A stretch of 64,000 bases of DNA from Streptomyces lincolnensis (GTDB taxonomy: Bacteria; Actinomycetota; Actinomycetes; Streptomycetales; Streptomycetaceae): NCBI RefSeq assembly GCF_021173675.1, contig NZ_JAIHON010000009.1, positions 186,001 through 250,000 on the forward strand, in the 5' to 3' direction. The translations under genes were made by a program, and so were the position numbers. Each line of letters opens with the position of its first letter. Positions within the stretch are counted from its first letter, which is position 1. The notes under the pieces are model-generated. The model saw only the letters and a program-made list of their open reading frames with translations. It was not told where the DNA came from and did not search any database. Below, piece after piece: positions 16,624 through 25,149 of this stretch.

Positions 16624-17610
16624 TCAGTCCTCCGACGACGAGTCCTCGTCGTCCGCCCCCGGCTTCGGGGGCTTCGGCGGCTTCGTACGACCGCTGGGGT
16701 TGTCCCGCAGATACGACGTGCTGTCGCTGCCGTCCGCCGTGGCGTGTCCGCCCGGCGGCCCCGGCTGGCCCCCGTCCCGGCGTCTGAGGTACCGCTCGAA
16801 CTCGCGGGCGATCGCCTCGCCCGACGCCTCCGGCAGCTCCGCGGTGTCCCGGGCCTCCTCCAGCGTCTGGACGTACTCCGCGACCTCGCTGTCCTCGGCG
16901 GCCAGCTGGTCCACGCCCACCTGCCAGGCACGCGCGTCCTCGGGCAGCTCGCCCAGCGGGATGCGCACGTCGATCAGGTCCTCCAGGCGGTTCAGGAGGG
17001 CCAGCGTCGCCTTCGGGTTCGGCGGCTGCGACACGTAGTGCGGTACGGCCGCCCACAGCGACACGGCCGGTACGCCCGCGTGCGTGCAGGCCTCCTGGAG
17101 GATGCCGACGATGCCCGTGGGGCCCTCGTACTTGGTCTCCTCCAGGTCCATCCGCTGGGCCAGGTCCGGATCGGACGTGACACCGCTGACCGGGACCGGG
17201 CGGGTGTGCGGGGTGTCGCCCAGCAGGGCGCCCAGGACCACGACCAGCTCCACGCCCAGTTCGTGGGCGAAGCCGAGCAGCTCGTTGCAGAACGAGCGCC
17301 ACCGCATCGACGGTTCGATGCCGCGCACGAGGACGAGATCGCGGGGCTTGTCACCGCCGACCCGGACGACCGACAACCTTGTCGTCGGCCACGTGATCTT
17401 GCGCACGCCGCCGTCCAGCCACACCGTGGGGCGGTTCACCTGGAAGTCGTAGTAGTCCTCGGCGTCCAGCGCCGCGAACACCTCGCCCTTCCACTCCCTG
17501 TCCAGATGAGCGACCGCGGTGGAGGCGGCGTCGCCGGCATCGTTCCAGCCCTCGAACGCGGCCACCATGACCGGGTCGATCAGCTCGGGAACCCCCTCGA
17601 GCTCGATCAC
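16624..17610 (-). CDS. parJ: PAC2-family protein, ParJ orthologue
   Basis: A 328-residue actinobacterial signature protein with the PAC2 (proteasome-assembly-chaperone-like, nucleoside-phosphorylase-like) fold. Characteristic segments are PVMVAAFEGWNDAGDAAS near the N-terminus, ELVVVLGALLGDTPHTRPVPV, and GVPAVSLWAAVPHYV. The last ~60 residues are charged and Pro/Lys/Asp-rich, probably disordered. In S. coelicolor the protein at this locus (SCO1662) is ParJ, which interacts with the chromosome-partition ATPase ParA and limits its polymerisation in aerial hyphae. The orthology rests on fold family and position between mshC and the glycerol operon. It starts with GTG behind AAGGAGG. Confidence 0.8.
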   Translation of the reverse strand: MIELEGVPELIDPVMVAAFEGWNDAGDAASTAVAHLDREWKGEVFAALDAEDYYDFQVNRPTVWLDGGVRKITWPTTRLSVVRVGGDKPRDLVLVRGIEPSMRWRSFCNELLGFAHELGVELVVVLGALLGDTPHTRPVPVSGVTSDPDLAQRMDLEETKYEGPTGIVGILQEACTHAGVPAVSLWAAVPHYVSQPPNPKATLALLNRLEDLIDVRIPLGELPEDARAWQVGVDQLAAEDSEVAEYVQTLEEARDTAELPEASGEAIAREFERYLRRRDGGQPGPPGGHATADGSDSTSYLRDNPSGRTKPPKPPKPGADDEDSSSED

Positions 17611-17838
17611 CCAGGCCTCCTTCCGACGTGCCCTCGCTTGACCACCCAACCTTACGGCGTCCCGCGGGGGCGCCCGCAGCCCCCTTGCACGGGGGAGTGA
17701 ACGGATCACTGCCCCGATAGCCGTCCCGGAACACCCCGCGGTCATCGGAGCTGTTCCGGGCCGGGGGGCTTCACCCACTCGGGTGGCGGTGCGGGGAACC
17801 CGCTCCCGTCGGGGCGGTCCTGCGCAACTCTTCTTCGG

Positions 17839-20313
17839 GTGAGCGGAGTTGCCCCCAGGTCGCGGGTACGGCGGGTCGGGATCGTGTATGTGACGCTTCT
17901 GTGCACGGGGACGCTCGGGGTACTGCTGGTGGTCCCATGGGTCGACGACCCCGCGACCGTGATCGCGGGACTGCTGCCGACCGGAGCGGGTGCCTATCTG
18001 GCGTGGAGCGCCTATCGGGCGGACCGGGTCGAGGCGGCGGCCGCCTCCACGTCCCCCGGTGTCATCGCCGACCGGCTCGCCACCGCCGTACGACGGCAAT
18101 GGGAGGCGGAGGCACAGGTGCGGCGGCTGGCGGATCCCTGGCCGCTGCCGGTCGCCTGGCGGGGCGCCGATCCGGGCCTGGCGGAGGTGACCGAGGGCCT
18201 GTCCGGCCGGGACGGGGAACTCGGCGCGATCTTCGCCGCACGGGTACCGGACCGCCGGCTGCTGGTGCTGGGCGACCCCGGATCGGGCAAGACGCTGCTG
18301 CTCGTACGGCTGGTCCTGGCGCTGATCGAGGACCGGGCCGGGGGCGATCCGGTGCCGGTGCTGTTTCCGCTGGCGTCCTGGGATCCGACGGCCGTGGATC
18401 TGCGCGGCTGGATGGAGCGCAAGCTGGTCCAGGACCATCCCGAACTGGGTGCGACGGCGCCGGGCGAGTACGGGCGGTCCACTCTCGCCGCGATGCTGCT
18501 GGACCGGCGCCTGGTGCTGCCCGTGCTGGACGGGTTCGACGAACTGGCCGCCGAGGTGAGCGCGTCGGCCCTGCACCGGATCGGGGAGGCGTTGCCGTAC
18601 GGTCGCGGACTGGTGTTGTCGAGCCGGCCCGCGGAGTACCGGGCCGCGCTGCGGCCGCGGGCGGGAGTGCCCGCGCGGCTGTCCGGGACGGCGGGCATCC
18701 GGCTCGAACCGCTCGGCGCCGAGGACGTGGCCGCCTACCTGCTGCGGGACGCGGGCGGGGCCGACACCTCGGCGGCACGGCGATGGGCGCCCGTGGTGGC
18801 GGTACTGGGAACGGACACGCCCGTGGCACAGGCGCTGACCAGCCCGCTGATGGTGGCGCTGGCCCGGTCCGTGTACAACCCGCGCCCGGGGGAGGGCGAC
18901 GGGGACCTGCCGGACCCCGGTGAGCTGGTGCGGTGTCCCACGCGGGCGGTGGTGGAACGGCATCTGCTCGACGCGTTCGTGGAATCCGCCTACCGGCCCC
19001 GTGCACGCCGCACCGGCCGCTGGACGGCACGACAGGCACGTGTCGCGCTCACCTTCGTGGCCCGGCACCTGCGGCGAGGCCGTGACGGAGCGGCGGAGGT
19101 CGCCTGGTGGACGGTGAACGCGGTGGTGCCTGGCGTGCTGCCACGCGTGCTGGCCGGACTGCTGCTGGGCACCCTGGGATGGCTGCTGGAAGGCGCGAGT
19201 GGGGAGCTGATGCACCACCTCACCCGGGCCCGGGCGGACGAGCCGCACTGGGAACAGGCGGGGGCGCTCGGCGTGCTGGCGGCGGGGATCTGCGGCGGTC
19301 TGGTGGGCGGACTCACCGCCGCGCTGCTGACGACCGGACTCTGCGCGGTCGCCGCGGGATCCACGCTCTCGGCGGGTCTTGTACTGAACGGCCTGGCGGC
19401 CGGGACCGCCATGACGCTGGCGGGCATGGTCATCGCCGGGTTCTCGGACGGTGTCCGGCCTGTGCTGCGTCCGCCGTCGGCCTGGGACCGGCGGGCCCTG
19501 CTCGCCGGGGTTGGCGCCGCGTGCCTCTACGCGGTCGCGTTCCGCAACGGGTGCGGAACGGTCGGCGCCCTTCTCTACGGCCTCCTCGCCGCAGCCGTCG
19601 GGGCCGACGGCCCCCGTCCGCACTACGCGCCTCCGATGGCCCGGGTCCAGTGGTCCTGGAGCCCTCGCGGTGTCCTCATGGGGTGCGCGGGTGGCGCCCT
19701 GCTGGGTGCGGTCTTCCTCGTGGAGGGGTTGCTGGCCGGTGTCCTCGTGGACCGGTCGACGTACACCGGGTCCGTCGCCCCGCCCGGCGGGCCGATCACC
19801 GCCATCTGGTTCGCGACCCAGCAGGGGGCGATGTTCGCCGTGGCCTGTCTGCTGCTCCGAGGCATGCGCATGGCGCCCGTGGAACCGGGTGCCGCGGTCG
19901 ACGGCAGAGCACTGCTGCGCAACGACCGCCGCATCCTGACGACCTGCGTCGCTACGGCGACCCTGCTGGGCACCGCGGTGATCGGTGCCCAGAACTGGCT
20001 GATGACGGTCATCGTTCCGGTCCGTGTATGGGGCTCGGAACTGAGCGGCCACCGTCTCTGGCCGGTCCTCGTGGGCCTGGTGCCGGCGCTGCTGGTGGGC
20101 CTGGCCGCCGCCCTGCGACAGGCGGCGTGGCCCTGCTACACCGCCGCCCGGCACTACCTGGCGCTGCGGTCGGGGCTGCCCCGCGACCTCATGGGCTTCC
20201 TCGCCGACGCCCACGACCGGGGCGTCCTGCGACGGGTCGGTGCCGTCTACCAGTTCCGCCACATCGAGCTGCAACACCGGCTCGCCGCCGACGAGAACTC
20301 CGTCGGCCGGTGA
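17839..20313 (+). CDS. membrane-anchored NACHT-type NTPase
   Basis: An 824-residue STAND-class ATPase. Two N-terminal hydrophobic helices (about residues 14-58) are followed by the NTPase core. Walker A is GDPGSGKT (145-152) and Walker B is LVLPVLDGFDELA (226-237), with the extra acidic DELA typical of NACHT proteins. A winged-helix-like region follows (LEPLGAEDVAAYL, TSPLMVALA). The C-terminal half (about 410-760) contains many hydrophobic segments, and the protein ends in a short soluble tail. NACHT proteins sense ligands and oligomerise, and several bacterial ones protect against phage; a defence or stress role here is inference. The GTG start lacks a clear ribosome binding site. It ends 1 nt before the convergent regulator gene. 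Confidence 0.78.
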   Translation: MSGVAPRSRVRRVGIVYVTLLCTGTLGVLLVVPWVDDPATVIAGLLPTGAGAYLAWSAYRADRVEAAAASTSPGVIADRLATAVRRQWEAEAQVRRLADPWPLPVAWRGADPGLAEVTEGLSGRDGELGAIFAARVPDRRLLVLGDPGSGKTLLLVRLVLALIEDRAGGDPVPVLFPLASWDPTAVDLRGWMERKLVQDHPELGATAPGEYGRSTLAAMLLDRRLVLPVLDGFDELAAEVSASALHRIGEALPYGRGLVLSSRPAEYRAALRPRAGVPARLSGTAGIRLEPLGAEDVAAYLLRDAGGADTSAARRWAPVVAVLGTDTPVAQALTSPLMVALARSVYNPRPGEGDGDLPDPGELVRCPTRAVVERHLLDAFVESAYRPRARRTGRWTARQARVALTFVARHLRRGRDGAAEVAWWTVNAVVPGVLPRVLAGLLLGTLGWLLEGASGELMHHLTRARADEPHWEQAGALGVLAAGICGGLVGGLTAALLTTGLCAVAAGSTLSAGLVLNGLAAGTAMTLAGMVIAGFSDGVRPVLRPPSAWDRRALLAGVGAACLYAVAFRNGCGTVGALLYGLLAAAVGADGPRPHYAPPMARVQWSWSPRGVLMGCAGGALLGAVFLVEGLLAGVLVDRSTYTGSVAPPGGPITAIWFATQQGAMFAVACLLLRGMRMAPVEPGAAVDGRALLRNDRRILTTCVATATLLGTAVIGAQNWLMTVIVPVRVWGSELSGHRLWPVLVGLVPALLVGLAAALRQAAWPCYTAARHYLALRSGLPRDLMGFLADAHDRGVLRRVGAVYQFRHIELQHRLAADENSVGR

Positions 20314-20314
20314 C

Positions 20315-20986
20315 TCACAGCGTGGACCGCAGCCACTGCTCCACGCTCGCGATGTGCACGGTCGCCCAGGAGCGGGCGGCCTCCGCGTCGCGGTCGCGGA
20401 GGGCGGCCAGGATGGCGCGGTGTTCGTGGAGGGTGCGGCTGACGGCGTCCTCCTGGGTGAGGCCGCGCCAGATGCGGGCCCGGGTGGTGGGGCCGGACAG
20501 GCCGTCCAGGAGGGAGCAGAGCACCGAGTTCCCGGAGCTCTGCACGATGCCGCGGTGGAAGTCCAGGTCGCAGGCGACGAGTTCCTCCACCGAGGGCGCG
20601 TCGCCCAGCTTGGCCAACTGGGCGGAGAGGGCGTCGAGTTGCTGCTCGCTGATCCGCAGGGCCGCCATCGCCGTGGCGGCCGGCTCCAGGATGCGCCGCA
20701 CGGCCAGGAACTCCAGCACGGTGTCGTCGCGGTGGAAGTCGACGACGAAGCTCAGCGCCTCCAGCAGGAGTTGCGGGTCGAGGCTCGTGACATAGGTGCC
20801 GTCGCCCTGGCGCACGTCCAGGATCCGGATCAGGGACAGGGCGCGCACGGCCTCGCGCAGGGAGTTGCGGGACAGTCCCAGCTCGGAGGCGAGTTCGCTC
20901 TCCTTGGGCAACCGGTCCCCGGGGCGCAGCGCGCCGGAGACGATCATGCCCTTGATCTTCTCGATCGCCTCGTCGGTGACTGCCAT
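20315..20986 (-). CDS. FadR-subfamily GntR transcriptional regulator
   Basis: A 223-residue repressor-type protein. The N-terminal winged helix-turn-helix is at residues ~8-70 (LPKESELASELGLSRNSLREAVRAL). The all-helical FCD ligand-binding domain follows, with its metal/ligand residues: D-x-D-F-H in ACDLDFHRGIV and H in LHEHRAIL. Ligands of this group are usually carboxylic acids. It is parallel to and downstream of the nucleoside phosphorylase gene. A perfect inverted repeat 29 bp upstream of its start (21015-21037) is a candidate operator, suggesting autoregulation and possibly control of the salvage genes. Confidence 0.88.
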   Translation of the reverse strand: MAVTDEAIEKIKGMIVSGALRPGDRLPKESELASELGLSRNSLREAVRALSLIRILDVRQGDGTYVTSLDPQLLLEALSFVVDFHRDDTVLEFLAVRRILEPAATAMAALRISEQQLDALSAQLAKLGDAPSVEELVACDLDFHRGIVQSSGNSVLCSLLDGLSGPTTRARIWRGLTQEDAVSRTLHEHRAILAALRDRDAEAARSWATVHIASVEQWLRSTL

Positions 20987-21014
20987 GACGGCCTCCCTGT
21001 CGCCCCGCACCTGT

Positions 21015-21037
21015 GCCGAGACATCCGATGTCTCGGC
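21015..21037. promoter_or_regulatory. candidate operator of the FadR-type regulator
   Basis: Perfect 10-bp inverted repeat with a 3-bp centre: GCCGAGACAT, CCG, ATGTCTCGGC. The three-base spacing is like other FadR-family sites. It lies 29 bp upstream of the regulator start codon. Confidence 0.6.
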
Positions 21038-21126
21038 CCTCATTATGGCGCCGCGCGGAGGGCCGCCTCCAGCTCGGCGATCAGTTCGGCGATCAGCGCG
21101 GCCGCGTCCGGTGCCCCGCCCACCCG

Positions 21127-21900
21127 TTACGGAGCGCTTCCCGGCGCCCCCTCGGCGAGCAGCCGCAGCGCCTCCAGGGACACCACGGCACCCCGCTCCA
21201 CGCCCGCCGCGACGACTTCGCGGTGCGGGTCGTAGACGCTGGTGCCCTCCTCGTCCACCAGCTCGTCCGCGTTCACCCCGTCCACGACGACGATCCCGCC
21301 CGCGACGAGCCCGCGCAGCGAGGCCGTGACCAGCAGCGCCGACAGCTCCATCTCGATCGCGGCGAGCCCGGCACCGGCGTAGGAGAAGAGGGGCAGAAGG
21401 CCCGGCTGGAAGGCCGCCCGGGTCCAGACGATGCCCCGGTGGTGCGGGGCGCCGCTCTCGCGGGCCGCGCGCTGGAGCGCGAGGACCGCCTCGGGCGCGG
21501 AGACCGCCGGGTACTCGGGCGGGAGCAGCTGCTGGGTGACCCCGTCGTCCCGTACGGCGGCCTCGGCGATGACGAGATCGCCGTCGCCGATGCCGGGCCG
21601 CATGGCGCCCGCCGTACCGAAGCGCAGGATCGTGCGGATCCCCGCGTCCGCGAGCTCCTGGAAGAGCAGGATCGCGCCCGGCGCACCCACCCCGTGCGAG
21701 GCCACGGTGACCGGCAGCCCCTTCCAACTCCCCCTGAACACATGGTATTCGCGGTGGTGGGAGACCTCCTCGGCGCCGTCGAGGAGCGCGGCGACGGCCG
21801 CGGCGCGCGCCGGGTCGCCGACGACGACCGCGTGCGCGGGTAGTCCGGTGCGGGGTATCCGGGTGACGGGCAGCAGGTCCTCGGGCGGATCGTGGGTCAT
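21127..21900 (-). CDS. PNP/UDP-family nucleoside phosphorylase
   Basis: A 257-residue enzyme of the hexameric purine/uridine phosphorylase family. Phosphate- and nucleoside-site motifs are GDPARAAAV (N-terminus), SHGVGAPGA, RFGTAGAMRPGIGDGD and IEMELSALLVTA. It would cleave a nucleoside with phosphate. Divergent pairing with mtnA suggests that 5'-methylthioadenosine (giving methylthioribose-1-phosphate, the MtnA substrate) could be a substrate; uridine or purine nucleosides are alternatives. Immediately after the TAA the same frame stays open for 27 high-GC3 codons, apparently an ancestral C-terminal helix lost to a premature stop. The ATG has GGGAG upstream. Confidence 0.8.
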   Translation of the reverse strand: MTHDPPEDLLPVTRIPRTGLPAHAVVVGDPARAAAVAALLDGAEEVSHHREYHVFRGSWKGLPVTVASHGVGAPGAILLFQELADAGIRTILRFGTAGAMRPGIGDGDLVIAEAAVRDDGVTQQLLPPEYPAVSAPEAVLALQRAARESGAPHHRGIVWTRAAFQPGLLPLFSYAGAGLAAIEMELSALLVTASLRGLVAGGIVVVDGVNADELVDEEGTSVYDPHREVVAAGVERGAVVSLEALRLLAEGAPGSAP

Positions 21901-22029
21901 GTGGCGGCTCCCGGCTCGGCGTCGGCGGAGGCCGGTCGGCCCCGGACGGCCGCTCGAATGTATCGAACGGCAGTTCTCCCAGGTCATGTACGGTGGCGGA
22001 GACCATCGGAACATCAGGAGTATCCCGAT

Positions 22030-23061
22030 ATGCCCCAGGACCTGCGCGCTGTCGAGTGGACCGGAACGGGCCTCGCGCTGATCGACCAGACCGTGCTGCC
22101 GCATCGCACCGAGACGGTGCATGTCCGCGATGTGGACACCCTGGTGGACGCCATCCAGCGGCTCGTGGTGCGCGGCGCGCCCGCCATCGGGGCGGCCGGC
22201 GCGTACGGTGTGGCGCTCGCGCTGATCCAGGGGGAGCGGGAGGGGTGGACGGACGGCGAGATCCTCGCCGCCGTCGCCCGCGTCCGTGCCGCCCGGCCCA
22301 CGGCCGTCAACCTCATGGTCTGCGTCGACCGCGTCACCAGCCGGCTGCCCGAGGGCCTCGACGCGGTCCTGGACGAGGCCGCCGCCGTCCAGCGCGAGGA
22401 CGTCGAGGCCAACCGGGCGATGGGCGCCTTCGGTGCCGACTGGCTGCTCGACCGGCTGCGCCTGGAGCGGCCGTTGCGCGTCCTGACCCACTGCAACACC
22501 GGCGCGCTCGCCACGGCCGGCTGGGGCACGGCCCTCGGTGTGATCCGCGAACTGCACGCCCGCGGCCTGCTGGAGGTCGTGTACGCCGACGAGACCCGCC
22601 CCCTGCTCCAGGGGTCCCGCCTGACCGCCTGGGAGCTGGTCCAGGAGGGCATCCCGCACTACGTCCAGGTGGACGGCGCCGCCGCCGGAACGATCCTGCG
22701 CGGCGAGATCGACGCGGCGATCGTCGGCGCGGACCGCATCGCCGCCAACGGCGACACGGCGAACAAGGTCGGCACGGTGGGGGTCGCGCTGGCCTGCGCC
22801 GACGCCGGGATCCCGTTCCTGGTGGCGGCCCCCACGACCACGGTCGACCTGTCCACCAAGACCGGCGACGACATCCACATCGAACTCCGCGGCGAGGACG
22901 AGGTCCTGGCGTGGGGCGGCGTACGGACGGCTCCCGCCGAGTCGCGCGGCCACAACCCCGCCTTCGACGTCACCCCGGGCCGCCTGGTCACCGGGCTCGT
23001 CACGGAGCGGGGCGTGCTGGAGGTCGCGGCGGGACAGCTGCCGGGGGAGTACCTGCGCTAG
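22030..23061 (+). CDS. mtnA: S-methyl-5-thioribose-1-phosphate isomerase
   Basis: A 343-residue member of the eIF2B-alpha-like aldose-ketose isomerase family. It converts 5-methylthioribose-1-phosphate to 5-methylthioribulose-1-phosphate in the cytoplasm. Signature regions: VVRGAPAIGAAGAYGVALA, the catalytic Cys in LTHCNTGALATAGWGTALG, the acidic catalytic residue in IVGADRIAANGD, and NKVGT. Full length for the family. It starts at an ATG behind AGGAG (22014-22018). It is divergent from the nucleoside phosphorylase, and its product is used by MtnB, encoded convergently downstream. No SAM riboswitch was recognised in the 129-bp upstream region. Confidence 0.95.
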   Translation: MPQDLRAVEWTGTGLALIDQTVLPHRTETVHVRDVDTLVDAIQRLVVRGAPAIGAAGAYGVALALIQGEREGWTDGEILAAVARVRAARPTAVNLMVCVDRVTSRLPEGLDAVLDEAAAVQREDVEANRAMGAFGADWLLDRLRLERPLRVLTHCNTGALATAGWGTALGVIRELHARGLLEVVYADETRPLLQGSRLTAWELVQEGIPHYVQVDGAAAGTILRGEIDAAIVGADRIAANGDTANKVGTVGVALACADAGIPFLVAAPTTTVDLSTKTGDDIHIELRGEDEVLAWGGVRTAPAESRGHNPAFDVTPGRLVTGLVTERGVLEVAAGQLPGEYLR

Positions 23062-23083
23062 ACCTCCTCACGGTCATGGCGAA

Positions 23084-23116
23084 GAGGGGGCCCGGTCACC
23101 GTGACCGGGCCCCCTC
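23084..23116. terminator. bidirectional terminator between mtnA and mtnB
   Basis: Perfect 16-bp arms (23084-23099 and 23101-23116) separated by one base. It lies between the convergent stops at 23061 and 23128. Confidence 0.85.
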
Positions 23117-23127
23117 CTGACGTACCG

Positions 23128-23736
23128 TCAGCGCTGCGAGAGTTCCAACTCCAGCAGCCACTCCACCACTTCGGTGTGATGCCGCGCCTGCCGGGGATCG
23201 TCGCCCCACACGTACAGCCCGTGCCCGGCGACGACCACCGCCGGCATCCGGGGGTCCCGGGCCGCCTCCAGGCGGTCCCCGAGGACCTTCATGTCCTGGC
23301 TGTTGGTGATGACCGGCAGGGTCACCTCGACGTCGTGGGCGGGCTGGCCGACGCCCTTGAGCATCTCCAGGTCGCTGAAGACGATCCCGCCGGGCTCCCG
23401 GCGCCCCATGGCGACCGAGGCGACCGTGTGCACGTGGACGACCGCTCCGGCCCCCGTCAAAGCGGCGACCCGCGCGTGCAGTTCGGCCTCGGCGGAGGGC
23501 TTGCCGCCGTGCACCGCGGCGCCTCGGCCGTCGACCAGCACCACGTCGGCGGGCGTCAGTTCACCCTTGTCGTGCCCGCTGGCGGTGACCGCGAGCCGCA
23601 GCGGGTCGCGGGAGAGCACCACGGAGAGGTTGCCGGAGGTGCCCCGCATCCAGCCGAAGGAGGCGAACCGGGCGGACTCCGCGGCGAGGACCGCCCCCGC
23701 CTCCTCCAGGTCGAGTGTGCTGATGTCGGCGGTCAC
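23128..23736 (-). CDS. mtnB: methylthioribulose-1-phosphate dehydratase
   Basis: A 202-residue class II aldolase/adducin-fold enzyme. It dehydrates 5-methylthioribulose-1-phosphate to 2,3-diketo-5-methylthiopentyl-1-phosphate. The fold is shown by RGTSGNLSVVL, SGHDKGELTPADVVLVD, and the zinc ligands in VVHVHTVASVA plus a C-terminal His (VAGHGLYVWGDD). It is the last gene of the mtnD-mtnC-mtnB operon. Its GTG start overlaps the mtnC stop (GTGA) and is preceded by AAGGAG, indicating translational coupling. Confidence 0.94.
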   Translation of the reverse strand: MTADISTLDLEEAGAVLAAESARFASFGWMRGTSGNLSVVLSRDPLRLAVTASGHDKGELTPADVVLVDGRGAAVHGGKPSAEAELHARVAALTGAGAVVHVHTVASVAMGRREPGGIVFSDLEMLKGVGQPAHDVEVTLPVITNSQDMKVLGDRLEAARDPRMPAVVVAGHGLYVWGDDPRQARHHTEVVEWLLELELSQR

Positions 23737-24461
23737 GAAGCGCTCCTTGAAACGGTGATCTCGTCGAACGTCCCCGCCTGCGCGTGGTTGCCGACGCCTT
23801 GCTCGAAGTACGGCTCCCCGGGCCGCCGGATCCCCACCGCGTGCCAGCCGGCCGCACGGGCCGCGTCCAGTTCGCCGGGCCGGTCGGAGAGGAAGAGGAG
23901 CCGTGCGGCCGGGACGCCCGCCGACTCCGCGATACGGCGGTAGGACTCCGGCTCCTGCTTGGGCCCCGCGGTCTCGGTGTCGTGGAGACCGGAGACCAGC
24001 GGGGTCAGGTCGCCCTCCGGGCTGTTGGCGAACCACGCCCGCTGCGCGGCCACCGAACCGGACGAGTAGACGTACAGCCGGACGCCCGCCGCGTGCCACC
24101 CGCGCAGCACCGGGACGACGTCGTCGTAGAAGTGCGAGACGAGGTCGCCGCGGGCGAAGCCCTCGGACCAGATGATCCCCTGGAGGGTCTTCAGCGGGGT
24201 CGCCTTGCGGTCCTCGTCGAGCCAGGCGTTCAGCGCCTTCTCGATGCGGACGGCGTCGGCGTCCGGGTCACCGATCTCCGCGCGCACCTGCGCGACGGCC
24301 CGCGCCACCTCGGGGTCGTCACCGCGCTCGGACAGCAGCGCCGCGAAACGGGAGCGCGAGTACGGGTACAGCACGTCGACCACGAAGCCGGTGGCGCTCG
24401 TGGTGCCCTCGATGTCGAGCACCACGGCGTCCACGTCGTACGACAGGCCCGCGAGGCTCAC
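23733..24461 (-). CDS. mtnC: acireductone synthase (enolase-phosphatase)
   Basis: A 242-residue HAD-superfamily enzyme that enolises the MtnB product and dephosphorylates it to the acireductone. HAD motif I is VVLDIEGTTSA, with the EGT variant specific to MtnC; motif II is YVYSSGSVAAQ, and the later motifs are GPKQEPESY and FLSDRPGELDAA. GTG start, overlapping the mtnD stop by 4 nt; the end overlaps mtnB by 4 nt. The arrangement predicts near-stoichiometric production of MtnD, MtnC and MtnB. Confidence 0.95.
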   Translation of the reverse strand: MSLAGLSYDVDAVVLDIEGTTSATGFVVDVLYPYSRSRFAALLSERGDDPEVARAVAQVRAEIGDPDADAVRIEKALNAWLDEDRKATPLKTLQGIIWSEGFARGDLVSHFYDDVVPVLRGWHAAGVRLYVYSSGSVAAQRAWFANSPEGDLTPLVSGLHDTETAGPKQEPESYRRIAESAGVPAARLLFLSDRPGELDAARAAGWHAVGIRRPGEPYFEQGVGNHAQAGTFDEITVSRSAS

Positions 24462-25057
24462 GCGGCGGCCCTGTCGGCCTCGTGGCCGGCCGCGATCGTG
24501 TCGTAGTCCGGGAAACGGGAGGCGATCGTCGAACCGGTGAAGTTGCCGATCCAGCCGTCCTCCTCGTGGAAGAAGCGGATCGCGGTGAAGGAGGGGCTGG
24601 TGCCCATGTCGAACCAGTGGGTGGTGCCGCGCGGCACGCCCAGCAGGTCGCCCTTCTCGCAGAGGACGGCGTGCACCTCGCCGTCCACGTGCAGATAGAA
24701 GATGCCGGAGCCGGAGACGAAGAAACGGACCTCGTCATCGTCGTCGTGCGTGTGCTCCTGGAGGAACTTCTCGCGGGCGGCCTTCGCCTTCGCCGGGAAC
24801 TCCGGGTCGTCGCTGGGGTGCAGGCCGAGGACGTCGACGGTGGTGAAGCCCTCCTCGGTGTTCAGCTTCTCGATCTCCGGGCCGTACGCGGCGAAGACGG
24901 TCTCGCTGTCGGCGTCGAACGGCACGTCCTCGCGGACCGGCCACTGCTCGTAGCGGACACCGAGCGGCCTGAGGGCCTCGGCGATCTCGGCGGGGTCCGA
25001 GGTGCGGCGGACCAGGGTCTCGGGGCCGGACTCGGACCAGGTGGTCAGCAGCGTCAT
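24458..25057 (-). CDS. mtnD: acireductone dioxygenase
   Basis: A 199-residue cupin. With Fe2+ it oxidises the acireductone to the methionine precursor 4-methylthio-2-oxobutanoate plus formate; with Ni2+ it makes an off-pathway product. Metal ligands are visible in EHTHDDDDEVRFF (His-x-His and the Glu) and in GTTHWFDMG (third His). The ATG start is preceded by CCGGAG at 8-9 nt. It is the first structural gene of its operon and lies behind a 92-nt leader segment after a Met/Cys-rich leader ORF. Confidence 0.95.
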   Translation of the reverse strand: MTLLTTWSESGPETLVRRTSDPAEIAEALRPLGVRYEQWPVREDVPFDADSETVFAAYGPEIEKLNTEEGFTTVDVLGLHPSDDPEFPAKAKAAREKFLQEHTHDDDDEVRFFVSGSGIFYLHVDGEVHAVLCEKGDLLGVPRGTTHWFDMGTSPSFTAIRFFHEEDGWIGNFTGSTIASRFPDYDTIAAGHEADRAAA

Positions 25058-25086
25058 GGGGGCAACTCCGGGAGTCTGGAAGGAAA

Positions 25087-25113
25087 GTCCGGATACCGAG
25101 ACAAGCACCGGAC
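25087..25113 (-). promoter_or_regulatory. stem-loop in the mtnD leader
   Basis: A 6-bp inverted repeat (25087-25092 and 25108-25113) lies between the leader ORF and mtnD on the transcribed strand. It is short and only suggestive of an attenuator stem. Confidence 0.3.
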
Positions 25114-25149
25114 GGGCGGGGAGGGAACAGGGCGGCGGCGAGCGGTACG

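Noticed and set aside
17725..17760. 9-bp inverted repeat CCCGGAACA/TGTTCCGGG between parJ and the NACHT gene
   Set aside because: Present, but the 18-nt spacing and lack of any nearby regulator give no basis for calling an operator or terminator.
21901..22029. SAM riboswitch upstream of mtnA
   Set aside because: Only 129 bp with no kink-turn or conserved SAM-I/SAM-IV core recognisable.
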